This document shows positions 12,073 through 25,179 of a DNA stretch of 64,000 nucleotides, one piece after another. The stretch's first letter is position 1; each line of letters begins with the position of its first letter. The position numbers and the translations under genes were made by a program. Source of the DNA: Lunularia cruciata (taxonomy: Eukaryota; Streptophyta; Marchantiopsida; Lunulariales; Lunulariaceae); contig OX419756.1 of NCBI GenBank assembly GCA_948567375.1, forward strand, positions 15,071,001 through 15,135,000. Reading direction: 5' to 3'. Below the pieces are notes generated by a model. That model was not told the DNA's origin, did not search any database, and saw nothing but the letters and a program-made list of their open reading frames with translations.

Positions 12073-12815
12073 TGTAATACTCCAAGGACAAGAGAAGAGA
12101 GAAAACACAGATTTCACACTCAAGCATTCGATGCCCCAAAGGAGCACCTTCTCTTTATTATATAGACAAAGAGGATCTACTCCGAGGAAGCTCCACCATA
12201 AGATTAGGCACATAGATAGGTGACATGTCAGCAAACTCCACCCTTGGATTACTTACTAGGATGGGTGACATGTTGGTCTTGATCCTATCTGGTTGGTCAA
12301 ACAAGTTTTGATCGTGGAGAATCTTTCAAGGAATTTTTGTATAGGAATCTCAAAATCACATGGGTGAGGTACCATTGGAAAGCTCTTGATGAGAACTAGG
12401 AGGAGAAGGAGGCCAAAATTTCATCTATTGGAGGGGTGAGGGAGGAATTGGTACATTTTTTAGGCCTAATTCATCCGTTTAGGCCTTTGAAATTGCCTTC
12501 AAAGATTTTAGGCATATTTTGGTTCCTACTCTATTAGTAGAAGTCTCATTTTGGTGATACATCTTTCTAATCTATTTAGTGCATCATGTGTAACATCCTT
12601 CTAGATGTTACCAAACCAATTCTCACCTTTAAATCATATGTCTAGCTATTAGTTCTAAGGTTTTCAAGTCTATTTTGGTTTTTGCCCCATTAGTAAAAGT
12701 ACTCTTTTGGTGAAACTTCTATTTGACCTATTTTTTCCATCATGTATAAAATCATTCCAGATGTTACCAAACTGAATTTCAGATCAAGATCATATGGTCA
12801 GCTCTTGGTATTACA
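12073..12815 (-). repeat. family A LTR (3' LTR of a minus-strand element)
   Basis: It starts TGTAATAC and ends GTATTACA, the 8-bp inverted termini seen in all family A LTRs here, and is 743 bp long like the LTR at 43275-44017, to which it is homologous in reverse orientation. The purine-rich tract next to it at 12816-12830 (CCTCCCTCCTTTT on the plus strand) is the element's polypurine tract, which makes this the 3' LTR. Confidence 0.88.
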
Positions 12816-14600
12816 AACCTCCCTCCTTTTAAGATGCAAAGTCTTTGTTGTGCAGTTGTTGCTCAAATGCTTGTACCAACACCGGCACATGTGTCAGATT
12901 GGCTATGGGCTCCCAAGTTGCCTCGTAGAGGAGTAACCTTTCCACTATACCAAATAGTCCACCCGTGGATGGTGAGTACCACGCATGCATTTTTGGAGGA
13001 TACGCTCTACTTCATATTCCTCTTTGCCATCAATGAGTGTTGGACAAGGTCAAAGGTCTTGTGTGGAATGACATTGGCCCAATTGGGAGGCATATTTGCA
13101 TAATAAGGAAACATGGAACATTGGATAGACCTTCATGTGTGGTGGTAGCTTGAGGTGATAGGCCATAGTGCCGACTCTACAAAGAATAGAAAAAGACCCA
13201 ATAAAACAAGGTCTAACCTTACGAGGGCCAACTAATGTGAGGTTGGTTGTAGATAGCCACACCTAATCCCCAACATTGAACTCCATGTGCCTATGGTGTG
13301 CAATGGCATATTGCTTATGTCGATTTTGCACAATCTACAATCTGTGCTTGGCGCTCTCAACACCTCGTTGGATTTGAGAAACAAATATGTTGATTGCATC
13401 GACCTTGGTAGTCATCGGATGGATCTTCATCAAGCTAGAAGGTGTGAAGGGATGTTCACCATATATGAGGAAGAATGGAGTGACACAGGTGAATGCATTC
13501 ACTAAAATGTTGTAAGAAAATTCCACCAAGGGGAGTAGGGTGTCCCACCTCTCTTGCTCTTCTAATGTGAAGCCATGCAACATGTCTTCAATAGTGCAAT
13601 TGGCCTGTTTTGTTTGTCCATCTGTTTGCGGGTGGTAAGTTGTGGACATGGCCAACTTGGTTTTGAAGAAACCAAAAAGTGTTCACCAAAAAAATTTGGT
13701 GAATTGAGTGCCTCTATCGGTGATGAGTACTTGAGACAAGCCATGGTGAGAGAAGACTACATCTAAGTATAATTGAGCTAGTTGTGGAGCAGTCATATCC
13801 TTGGTGGTAGGGCATACGTGAATCATTTTGTTGAGCCAGTGCACAAAGACCACGATAGAGTCAAACATTGAGGTGGTCTTGGGTAATTCACATACGAGAT
13901 CCATACTCACTTGTTCCCAACATTGTGTAGGAGTGGGGAGAGGTTGAAGGAGCCCTGCAGGAGCTTGATAAGAAGCTTTGTTCTATTGACAGAGTAGATA
14001 GTTGTGTACGTATTTCATCACGTCATTGGTCATCTTGGGCCAATAGTAATGGCATTGGACTGCTTCCAAGGTCTTGTCCACTCCAACATGACCTGCAATG
14101 GCCAAATCATGACATTCTGCTAGAATAGTAGTGCATAATTCTAGGACATTTAAGATCCATAATCTACCATCACAAAAGGTGAATCCTTGGGTGTTGGTGA
14201 CGCCTTTGGATGATTGCACTCCAACAATCTATGGATTAGTTTTTGTAGCATCCAAAATCTCTTGCCAGAACTTAGGGCTAATCTTAACCTCTGCCACCAA
14301 ATTGTTTGCCATCGGCATTTGAATGCATCTGCAAGTTGCTTCTTACCTTCCATGTAGGTGATTGTCATGTTGAAGCATTGTCGCCACTCTACACATCAAA
14401 TCTGGCAACAAGATAGATCTTTTTGTGTCTCCAGGTAGACTAGAGGTTTATGGTATGTCTCTACTACAAATGCCTTCCCGCCCAGATAGTGCTTCCAATG
14501 CTTGGTTGCAAGGACAATGGCCAGCTCTTCTCATTTTGTGGTGTGATAGTTGCAATCTGTTGGTGATAACTTTCGAGAGAAATATGCAATTGCATAATCC
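12816..14600 (-). mobile_element. truncated family A chromovirus, integrase and chromodomain part
   Basis: Read on the minus strand from 14600 down, the order is: end of RNase H (ATKHWKHYLG-like, HKPLVYLETQKDL), integrase HHCC zinc-binding region (LAECHDLAIAGHVGVDKTLEAVQ..CQ, about 14150-13983), integrase core (about 13910-13335), and chromodomain (EYEVERILQ..YLVQWKGY, about 13060-12860). The 5' LTR, gag, protease and reverse transcriptase are missing, and homology to the full-length element stops near 14600. Several stops and frameshifts make it non-functional. At the place of the catalytic glutamate of integrase it has Lys (DGQTKQANCT). Confidence 0.85.
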
Positions 14601-16539
14601 TCCTATCAAAAGCTCTTAGACATGATAAGAAAGTCAAGGGATAGAGAACTATCCATAGAAGGTAAGTTTTTCAATGAGCAATACTAGAGGATAATATACC
14701 AAATGCAACCTATGGATCTCCTAGTAGAGGAAGGTCATCCACATGGAGAATATCCTTTACAAGAGTAGCGTCTAAGAAGCATGTGACAAAATCCTTGGAT
14801 CCTATTGGCACTTCAAGAATACATAGTCCATATGTAGATGTGAGACTCCCCTCTAGAAGCTCAAGGTGGAGAAGAATACATGAAGGGGACCACGGTCTTC
14901 ACTTTGATACCTTGACTCTCAAGCCTACAAGATGCAGCTTGGTAGTCAAGTGATCAGGGCCTACCTAATTTGATCTACAAGGCCCACAATGTGTGTAACA
15001 TTTGTCAAGGAGAGAAATACACAACTTGGCATGGCCAAAGTAGTAGATAAGAGAGTTATGAATTGAGCCATGCCAAACAAAAGCCCTCCTAAAGGATCTC
15101 CTTGTCATGTACCAACCATTGACTCCAAGACGGGGACTCCTTCCTATGACCCATTGTGTTGGTAATAAAGGGAAGCAAGAGAGTCATAAAATAATTGCAC
15201 AAAAGGAATGAGACTTGCCAAGAATCCACTAGCCTCTCTAAGCTCTCTAAATATGGATGTTTGAGAGATATTATTAAAAGCGTCTCAATGTCCACCTATA
15301 GGAAACCCATTCCAGATGGATATCTAGGAGTGCTCTGATGCTTAGAGATATAGTCTCACAACCTCCAAGTGTAGCTATTCCAAATTGATGTGGATTGAGG
15401 TTCTCTTAGAAGTGAGAACAATGTTGAAGGATAATGGTACGGCTAACCAAGCTGCTCAAGTTGATCATCTAAGACCTCTATTGGTACTTTTTCTCTTGCC
15501 ATAGGATGTAGTGAGTATAGGAAAGAGATAGTCTCATTAGTGGGACTAGCCATAGACAAAAGATGTAACACTTGTGATGCTCTACTAAACTCTCCTTTTT
15601 GAGCCAATGTCCTACAACATTGTAATTGAGTGGATTTAATGGTATCATGTGGTAGAACTTGTCTCCTAAAATGTACAACCCTTCTTGACTCCTCCTATAA
15701 GGCAGCCCAATCTCTTGCTTGGAATTGACAAAATCTAGTACCCAACTCTCTATGCCCAGCACGTCCTCCTCTAGCATAAAATGAGCACCATCAAGGGAGT
15801 AAGAGGAATAAGAACCATGCTAACTTGTCCAAGGGATCACATGCCAAATGATCAAGTGGTAGACAAAAAAAACCTTTCTAGCCTCAATCATGGACTGTAT
15901 GGGGTAGCCTATAGATAGACATGGACATGGAACACTAGTCTCAAATAGCCCCAAATAGTGCTTGAGATGCTAACCACTCCCATGACTTGATTGATATCCC
16001 TAGAATGATCAACAAAGGGATAGAAGAAGTGTGTGTAATCCCTACTATCATCACTATCAATGTGGTTTCTTGCCTCATGTGAGCATCCCAAATGGTCCAA
16101 TCATAGTCCTTGTGCATCCTCCTCACATGGTTCTTTACACCTTGCAAGATAAAGCATAAGTGACACATCATGCATGGTGTATCCCAAGCCACCACTCTAG
16201 GCAACCCCATATGGGGAAGTGTACCCATGGCTAGCATAATAATTAATGATTGCAATACAAGATGCTCCTCTTTGTATCTCTCTATGCTTGGAAAACCACA
16301 ACCCTTCACATCCCAACTCACATGGGTAGATATTATCTCTCCAAACTCTAAAAACCATAAATTCTCATAATTTTCAATTCCATCTCAAAAAAATTCAAAC
16401 TAAATTCCCATGGAACTCAAGCATGAATACCAAGAGATTAAGAATGAAATTCCCAACCCATCATTCTCAATGTGAAGTAATCAATGTAAACCTTAAAAAA
16501 CCTAAAAGTCCTCATAAATTTCTACTCCTTTCTCCATAG
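14601..16539. other. unclassified repeat-like region
   Basis: No domain is recognisable. A minus-strand frame of 126 codons (16321-15941) and shorter ones (15777-15478, 15295-15089) have irregular composition. The region lies just inside a putative primer-binding site (16558-16540), so it may be the decayed 5' internal part of a minus-strand copia-like element. Confidence 0.3.
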
Positions 16540-16558
16540 CCTTCAATCTAGATACCAA
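16540..16558 (-). promoter_or_regulatory. putative retrotransposon primer-binding site
   Basis: On the minus strand the sequence reads TTGGTATCTAGATTG. Its first eight bases match the start of the usual plant tRNA-iMet primer site (TTGGTATC); the rest diverges. The neighbouring bases on the higher-coordinate side read TTTTATTCCA on the minus strand, a plausible LTR end. Confidence 0.4.
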
Positions 16559-17000
16559 TGGAATAAAATTGAAAAATAATAGAATAGACTATTCATTCAT
16601 ATGATATATACAGATGAGCTCTCCAAAAATCTATAATCTTTTTTCTCTCATCTCTCTCTCTTTTTGCTCCTCTCTCTTGTCTCTCTCATTTGTGGAGGAG
16701 TGGAACTTAGTCTCTTAAGTTTAAACTTCATTATTGTACTTAAAAGATAAACTGAAATCTACTCCATAATTTGGCTTAGAATTGGCTAACTTCTAGGTTG
16801 GCAAAAAGACTTAACCAATGCACTTGATAAGGCATGTTAGTCCTCTATGGCAATGAAATTTGACAAACATGATAATGGAACTACAGGAAGCTTGGTCAGC
16901 AAACAATCTCACTTCACACTAGTTAATGTTCATGGATGCCATGTGGCACCTGCTGGCTGGTTAAGTTGAGTTGCCCAATATGGGTAGGTTAAGTCTCTCT
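16559..17000 (-). repeat. putative 5' LTR of a copia-like element (outer edge uncertain)
   Basis: The stretch next to the primer-binding site contains CT-rich runs (TCTCTCTCTTTTTGC, CTCTCTCTTG) and a 'TATTCATTCATATGATATATACAGATGAG' type segment (quoted in parts: TATTCATTCATATGATATAT) reminiscent of copia LTR polyadenylation regions. No matching second LTR was found, so the far boundary is a guess. Confidence 0.28.
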
Positions 17001-18393
17001 CCGCTATACTCTTTCTCTTTTGTTATTGTAATCAAGCAAGGCTTATGAATTACCTCCCGCTCTAAAAGCACAGATTTTTAGCGTACTTCAGTAGATATTC
17101 TACAAAATCATAAGAGGTTCCAAGTCTGATTGAATGGATTCAATGTCTTTTTGCAGACTTTGTATACATGTAGGCTTCTTTTGCTCTCACTATGCTTGAT
17201 ATGTATTGATCAGAAAAGGCAGCCATAAGGCCAAATTGTATACCCAAATGAAAAAGGAGAACCAATAGCATATTTAAGAGTATAGGTACTAGTGTCACCT
17301 CTTGCAATATGAGAACACAACTTCCCATGGCTATGAGGAGAGCTACTATAGTCTATGCAACTCATCAAATAATTATGAGAGCATGCATGGCCCTAATAAA
17401 GTGGATAAGGTATGGTATATAATGTTATCAAGGGCCCATAGAAGTGGAAGGAGTACCCATGTGGGAGGGTATACACAAGCTAGATAGGAGGCTCTAGGTA
17501 CATAACATCATGTAAGGATGGAGTAGGCTACCAAGTTATTCCCCAAGCAAAGGAAGAGATGAGCATGGAATAAAGCATGTACCAAAGTGTTCGTGAGATA
17601 AATGAAGTATAAAAAAAATCCTCTTTTAAGAGAAATTCTAATATCCTCAAACCCCTTGTTGGGAACTAGAATCAAGGTGAGAAGTCTATGGAAGTAAGGG
17701 TAGACTCAATTGCAATTAAGAGTCTAGACTTATAAACCCAAGGCCTTGAGGTTGCAAGTAGATGCCAATCCAAATCAAACTACATCCTCTAAATGGCCTA
17801 CAATATGTGTATCATTTGAGAAGGTGCAAAAAAGACACAAGAGAAAAGTAGTTGTAAACTTCAGTAAAGTCATGTCTTGCACCATGTAAATCAATGGTAA
17901 TCTAACGGATCTCCTTGGCTTGTGCACTCTATAGATGCCAACTACATAAACCCTCTAATCCAATCAAGATAGATGTCCAAGGAATCTCTAAGGCCTACAA
18001 TGGTTATCTCCTAATCCTTGGAATAGCCAATGCATATTGATGAGGAGATAGGAACAATGAAAAGGAGAAACAAAGTTGTAATATATAGTGGATAATACTA
18101 AATGTAGAAAAATCTATCCAATGGCTATGGGGCAAAGATTGGATATCTCCTTTGATAGAGAAAGGAGACAAGATGCACCAAAAAAAAAAGCAACATTCAA
18201 GTACACTAGACTCAAGACAATGCATTGGCCAAATGCAAATAGAAGGAAGGAACTAGAATTTGATATATCAAGGGAGAGAGAATGATATGAGTGCTCAAAA
18301 ACCAATCATAAAGGCCTTCTTGTTAAAAAAACATGAAGAGTTGAGTACAACATAAGCAAAGAAGGACTTTGTAAGTTGTAGCTCCTTATTTGG
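17001..18393. other. AT-rich intergenic sequence
   Basis: No gene, domain or known repeat was recognised. Open frames up to about 70 codons exist on both strands and look like chance. Confidence 0.3.
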
Positions 18394-18398
18394 ATTGT

Positions 18399-18821
18399 TG
18401 TAACAATATGGAGTTTAGTGACGAAGTTAGTCGGGCTTACGAAGTAGAGAATAAGACAAAATAGCCTAGAATATTCTAGAAGCATCTAAGAAGCTTCTTA
18501 GGAAGCTTCCTAACTAGTTAACTTGCGCCCTAAGCAGGTAGCTTCTAGAAGGAAGCTTCTAGAAGCTTCTAACTAGCTTAGCTTGCATGCCAAGTAGGCG
18601 GCTTCTAGAAGGAAGCTTCTTGAGAAGCTTCCTAGTTAACTTGGCTTGCACTCCAAGAAAGCGGCTCAAGGAAACTCCTTGAGAAGCTTCAAGGGTCTTG
18701 TATGCTACCTATAAATACCAAGGCCGAAGCTCATGCTAGGCATTCGGAGTTTTCCCTCATTCAAGTGTCCCAATGTGAGCTTCCATTCTCCTATTTCTCT
18801 CCTCGGTTTCGGTCTTTTACA
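18399..18821 (+). repeat. family B solo LTR with perfect target-site duplication
   Basis: It starts TGTAACAATATGG and ends CTTTTACA, is 423 bp long, and is homologous along its length to the LTRs of the full element at 47821-53478. ATTGT directly precedes (18394-18398) and follows (18822-18826), a perfect 5-bp target-site duplication. No internal sequence follows, so this is a solo LTR left by LTR-LTR recombination. It keeps heat-shock-element pentamers (AGAAT ATTCT AGAAG at 18468-18482; GGAAG CTTCT AGAAG CTTCT at 18551-18570) and a TATA box (18710-18717). Confidence 0.93.
18551..18570 (+). promoter_or_regulatory. heat-shock element in solo LTR
   Basis: Four contiguous alternating pentamers, GGAAG CTTCT AGAAG CTTCT, match the nGAAnnTTCn heat-shock-factor consensus exactly. 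The TATAAATA box follows 140 bases downstream. Confidence 0.7.
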
Positions 18822-18826
18822 ATTGT

Positions 18827-20620
18827 AGTCATGGACAAAAGAAGGAAAGTCATATGCAACTTATGGATGGAGAGTCTATAAGGCTGATAGAGTATTAATG
18901 GAGAATAGTGATGGTATGGAGGGTAATAGTGCTTGGACCTACTTGTTAACACTCTTTCTTGACCTAGCATCAAGGAATGGTAGAGATGATGCTCTAGAGA
19001 CAAAGCATGGAGTTGTAAGGACTATGTAATCTATTTTGGTTGTTACTTGGGTATGGATGGTATACTTCTCTTGTAATGTTGGCCAATCTTCCTGAAAAAA
19101 TTGGCAAATCTAGGAGGTAGTCTCATTGTATTTGAATGCACTCTTGTGGGTAAGAGGGAGCAAAATCCATTATGAGAAGAGGGCTAATGGGGTCCAAGTA
19201 GAGAAATCTCTCCCTTGGTTGTCTACCAAGATAGCCTGTAAAAGAAAGAAGAGCATAGAACCTATTAGATATCATAAATACATAGGAATCCAAGTCTACA
19301 TAGAAGGTTTTGAGAAACTTGGAAGAACAGTATGAATTGGATCTAGATTGTGTGAGAGTAAGAGCAAGAGATATTTGTCTAGTGGTGCTTGTAAAGAGAG
19401 GATAAGAGTACAAAGAGACTCTAGAGAGCTAGGTGGAGATGTTGCCTCTACTTGCATTCATAGGCATCTAGCCCATCCCCAGTGTTGTGCTAGACCAATC
19501 CCTACCCATGAGTAATCAAGATGAGACTATGTGGTATGATGATGAGGTGGTATGTACAAATATGCTAGGTGCACAAGGGAAAGAGTTTAGTCTTGTAGTG
19601 AGGGAAGGTGCCATTGTGGTGGTGGGATTAAAAGGTTTGAAGGAAGGATTTTGGTAGAAGGATGAGGAAGAGGTGTATCTATAGGTGAATTATCCTTCAT
19701 ATAACAATTCCAAGGTAAATTCCACCCTTGGGGAAGGTGGAGGACGTGGTAAGAGTTTAATGACTCCATCAAGGTGAACCTTAGCCACTATGTGTGCTAA
19801 AAGAGTTGGCACTAAGATCTACTCCCTATATGCATACAAGGGATATGAGGAGCTAGATGAGGAACATTGCATATGGTAGTTCCTCTTGCTACCCATGCCA
19901 AAGAACAAAATAGAAGCATCATAAAAACTATACTTAAAATACATCCCAACATGAGGAGAAGAAGAAAAAGTACCAAAATAGACAATATACATCCAAAGCC
20001 AAAAGGAAAGGAATGAAGAATACCACACAAAAAACCACAAAAAAGAAAAATAAAATTGATGTGAAAAGAGCTTATGTGCTACCAAACAAGATCCACTTTC
20101 CTACAAAGGTTGGAGTTACACACTCCAATCTAAACCCCGCCTCAAACATCAATCTCTCACAAACCATACCACACCTCCAAGGAAGTATCCATTGTCATTA
20201 TGATGAAGTCCAACTAGGACCCATTAGTGCACATGCATGATTTCTAACTTTATCTCACACAATTTCAAGACTTGTGTTTGCTTCCAAAAACAACTTGCTC
20301 TACAAGGAGTCCAAAGGATAATCTTTGGAATTGAGATGTTGCCTTGCCAATAATGGGTTGGTCATGACTCCAAGTTCATGCCAATGGATTCCACAAAGGT
20401 GGGTTCCATGTTGTATAGTCTAGTCTATTCTTGCTCCTACTTGGTCCAATATCCACATAGAGAAAGAACTCTAGCAGAGTGGTAATTTTTTGGTCTCAAA
20501 ATCCTTAATCATTTACTCACAAACGCTCAAAATCTCTGATCCCTAATGAGCTATCACTAATAAGCTATAACCACTATACTCATTCTATAACTATTGAACT
20601 TATTAAATAGCTCTTAGATC
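18827..20620. other. AT-rich sequence without recognised gene
   Basis: Short open frames on both strands (for example minus 19413-19123) show no recognisable features. Decayed repeat origin is likely from composition, but no family could be assigned. Confidence 0.3.
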
Positions 20621-20850
20621 ATGAAATCACCAATCTCATATCCACATTCTCCAAGTCACTAAACTTTAAATAGTATGCACTAATAATCAACTATATGTAT
20701 TTCTAGTGTGCATTCATGATCATGAAATCACCAATCTTGCATCCATGGTTGCAAAGTCACTAAAATTTAAATAGTATGCACTAATAATCACTTATATGTA
20801 CTGATAGTGTGCATTCACAATTGCAAAGTCACTAAACTATTATCAATATG
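20621..20850 (+). repeat. short tandem array, ~101-bp unit
   Basis: The block ATGAAATCACCAATCT.. followed by ..AAGTCACTAAA.TTTAAATAGTATGCACTAATAATCA recurs with a 101-base period (20621 and 20722; the GTCACTAAA sites are at 20655 and 20756), and a shortened third copy begins 72 bases later (20828). It is non-coding and imperfect. Confidence 0.65.
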
Positions 20851-21599
20851 CACAAATAAACTAGATGTATTACCATCCATTAATCAACTAGACGTATTTC
20901 CATTGTATAGTGGTGAAAAAGTCTCATAGTCTCTAATTTGGCCTCATTACTCTCTTAAAATCTCTCTGAAACGCTAATCACCAGGCCTTTTTATTTACAA
21001 GGTTGCTCACAAATACCATAAATAAGGTATATATATAGGTATAATAATAGTCTTATTTGTGTTATTTGGGATTCAATGACCATGTGCATCTTCTTTCATG
21101 TTGAGCTCATGGGATGATGTTGTAACATTTTGATTTGCTTGCAATGTAATATTCCTTCTAAAGAAAGTTAGTAAGGTCAATTTTGCATTCATCTTTCTAC
21201 CATCCAATTACAAAAATGTCCAACTTGACAAGTGCAGTGTTAGGAAAGGCAGAGGCAAGAACTCTTGAAGTAGTGGAAAACAACCTTGCATTTATGACCA
21301 ACAACCTTTGAAGCTTTTTGAAGAATCTACAATTTTAATTATTGCTTCATTGAACAATAGCTCTTCTCAAACAACATGGAGGAATTTGGAAAATTGTTGG
21401 TTAATAAGCTTCATGCCAGAATCAAGTGCAGTAAAAACATATCACGATGAGTCTAAAGAATTTCCACAAACTATCAAAGGTCAACATAAGCAAGTTCATG
21501 TGGCAATACAAGTGGAAGTTCATTGTTGGGTTCATTCAATGATCCACTTTTGCAACTATATGGAAAATGCCATCAACAACCTTAACAAAGAGTTTGCAA

Positions 21600-23300
21600 A
21601 TAGATATGACTAAACTGCAACTATCATTAGCCTCTAAAGATTATATATCTTCAAGCATCCATATGCCTAAGCTATCAAGGCAGAAATTTGTGTTCTTGTG
21701 AGTAATTATGAAGGTGCTAGACCTCATAGTTGACCTTAGCATCACAATTTCATCAATTTTTTCATCTGATAATGGCCCTTTCATTTCAGAAATTTGGCAA
21801 CAAGTATCAATCAAGCCTTGAAACCTACTTTGCTAGCGAGAAACAATCATGGTCAAGCCATGCAATGAGATGAAAATAGCCTTCGCTTCTGCTACAAATG
21901 CATTGATTTCTTGGAGAAAGATCCACCAGACCTTGCTTGGTGCACATGCTACTCCCTTCTTATGCAAATTATATTGAAAACAAATTCAGTTGTCAACCAA
22001 CCATCTTGTCATGTAGTGCATCAAGATCCAACAAACATCAACAACCTTGCATGTTGATTGCATTTTGATGATAAGATTGGCCAAACACTGCAAATGGAAA
22101 ATCTAAGCTATCAAAGCTTAGTCAAAGCTGAATAGAATTGATCCTCAAGAGTTGGCTTGAAAACGTGTTGCATGACTAAACCCAATTGGTGCAAATTGCA
22201 CCAATTACAAATGGTTCCAAGTATGCAGTAATTTTGAATACAAGTTGTGATGCCTTGAACCTTTCTTGTCATACATCTTGCCCCATCCATCAACATAGAA
22301 ATATATTTTGTGCTCCACATGTTTGACAAAAAACATCAAGCCATTGCTTGAGCACTTGAAACATATTTTTGCCTATGTTGCATCCAAACAATAGGATTGC
22401 AATCAAATGAAAGTTGAGAAGCATTCCTTTCTATTCAAAGCATATATGTGTATCCAAGTAAGATCTTCCTTGATAAGTTGACCCATCCATGCAATGGAAA
22501 ATCCCAAACTTCTTGTAATGCATCTGATAATATATGTAGTGCATTTTCATAGACAACAAGTGTATAATCAAAGGCAATAGCATCATTACAACCTCCATAC
22601 ACAAACATGCCAAATTCTACTTGTGTGCAATCCATCAAATGAGCTACCACCAAATCCAACAAATTTGACATAGATTTCAAAGTCCTTTCAAGTCTTGATA
22701 ACAACTTCATGCATGTTGTAATGATAATTTTCACCACTTCTTGGATTTTACTCCTCCAACTAATTGAATAGTTTCAAGGTCCATTCATGGATTGTACTTT
22801 GGATATCATCAAGGGTAGAAGAAAAGCTTTCCAATCACAAATTCTACAATTGGTGCATTTATGAGAATGTAAATAGGCTCCTTCCTTTCAATATGAGCCT
22901 CCAAGTTGTACATAAAAGCAATTTGCACATTTTTTAAGAAAATCTCTTTTTCATCCTTGCTTTTGAGTTTTTTGTACTCTTTCTATGTCTCTAAATGAGG
23001 AATGGTAAGATGGCATTTGTATCCATCCATATTAAAGGTTAAAAATATTTGACATTGTTTGTCCAAGGACTCTTTACTCCAACAATCTCTTCTTGACCAA
23101 AAAAAGTACACAAGCAGCAAATTGCACTCACCATGGAGGATGACTTCAGATCATGAGCAATAGCCTTCATACTGAAGGTGATTGTATGGGACAAGAGGTA
23201 GCTAGAAATCAATTTAGCCTCTTGCATAGTGAGCATGATGATATGATCAGGAACAATGGAATTGAGTGAGTCTTTAAGTAATAGCAAGAGGCACAAGAAG
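21600..23300 (-). pseudogene. decayed hAT-like transposase
   Basis: From 23296 downward the minus strand encodes an N-terminal zinc-finger-like stretch (CCLCTFFGQEEIVGVKSPWTNNVKYF, in parts), then HFHCMDGSTYQGRSYLD-like sequence (about 22500), then the SMLMDGARCMTRKVQG..WCNLHQLGLVMQ block (22329-22111), and a tail with GLTMIVSRQQSRF-like text near 21840. The DGA..MT..VQG..C.LHQ.DLV pattern is typical of hAT-type (DUF659-like) transposases found in many plants. Many frameshifts and stops break it, and terminal inverted repeats were not found. Confidence 0.55.
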
Positions 23301-25085
23301 TAGAAAAATTGTCATTTAAATCAAGATTGTTTTATTCTAGTCTTTGATAGCCAGCCGTGTAAATTGCAAGTTTGCACATATTAGTAAATCTGTGTGTTAT
23401 TAATCAACAACATATTGTGTCAGGATTATGCCAGTTAGGACTATTAAAAGGTTTTATTTGAGGGTTTAGTGCAAGGACTATTTGCAATATTTGCAAGTTT
23501 CTGACTCCAAATAGAGTCTTGCTAATCACTTATGCACCAAGCACTAATAACTAGTCATCTTTAATCATTGCCTTGATTAAGTGGCTCTAATTGCCAATTG
23601 GAGTGCAATCAATTTCTTAGTAGGTCTTGTCTATCATGTTCCTCCAACACCATAGATCTATTACTATAATGGTTAAAGGATCCAAGAAGTGTAATCAATT
23701 TTGTAGGAGCTATTGTCTATCATATTCCTCTAGCTCAAAAGATTTATTATTATAATTGTTAAAGGATCCAAGAAACTTATGAAGCTGTATACAAAGTAAT
23801 AAAATAATAGTTGTTACTTGATACACCTCTAATTAGCCAAGGTTTTATGTCATCGTATGCATCCACTAGTGTCAAGCTCATTGGACTCAACTCTGGTTGA
23901 TTGAACCACCTCAACCCTACCATAGTTCAAATAGGAAAGTATTGTTAGTTGAAGATAGAACCTATTGAACAACTCCAAAGACTCCAAAGACTTCTTGGAT
24001 CACTATCTAATCTCAATTAGCTCTAGAACGTAAGAACTACGGTTCTGATTTCTTCTCGTGATGAAATTGAGATGTTGATATGTTTGCAGTTTATTTGTGT
24101 GATTTCATTGTGTCTTATTATTTTCTAGCAATTTTGAGGTAACAATGTTGTCCTTTCCTCCATTAGGATAACCTAATCCTATAATTTTGTAGAAGTGTTT
24201 CTTCCACTATCTAGATTCTTTTTGAAGAATATCAATTTACTTGGAATGCGTTTAAGTGAACAAAATTAAATCTAATTTTTTATTTCAGCTTCAGAAGAGT
24301 TTTCATCGGTGCTCCGCATGCTCTTGTGTAGAGGATCCAGCATTTTCAGCTTAAAAAACTCATATGAAACATATATCCTTCGGTCCTACCAACGTATAAG
24401 CAGTTATTACGATGGATAAATTTCACAGTAATCACATATGGACTAATTTGGAAATTTTCGTCACCAGTTGGTTGTATCCTATATTCATGAAGAATTATTT
24501 CTGAATTTATGAGAAATATAGCCCTTTTATATAGACTCTTATTTTCACTATTTTCTTTCTGGCTAAAATTTGGGATATTTTTCTCTTATTTCATTGCATT
24601 AGTCTTCTCCTAAAAATTTACGTTTCTTTGCATGTTTTCTATTTCTTGTCACTAAGTTGTTTCCGTATTGATTATTTCTTCTTTCCCCCAATACCTTATC
24701 CCTTTTACATTCTAGGAATTAGTATGTGGGTCCACTTTCTAGACCCGGATGTTTCATATAGTTAACAGGACCTTTATCTAATGGTGCACTCGTACATGCT
24801 AATAGCATAAAAGATTCACTCTTCTTTTTTGAATCTCATTTTCAATCACTAAATAAATCGTTTACTGCCCATACACTGCAAATTTAAAATATTAATATGT
24901 ATACAACTATATTCTTTAATTTACAAAAAAAATATTTTATATCCTGAAGTCTTTATTAGCCAGTTTTCAATTCTACCATCTGTTTATAATAACAAGATAA
25001 AACTAATCAGGCCGGCTGATGACCCGGGTCACCAGCCCGGCATTTTTTCCCCTGGCAAGCTGATACCAATTTACTTTAACGCATT

Positions 25086-25179
<94 letters not shown>

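Noticed and set aside
13335-13655. Stand-alone integrase-like genes (also 42179-42778 and 51950-52315)
   Set aside because: These are pieces of broken pol frames of the chromoviruses, not separate host genes.
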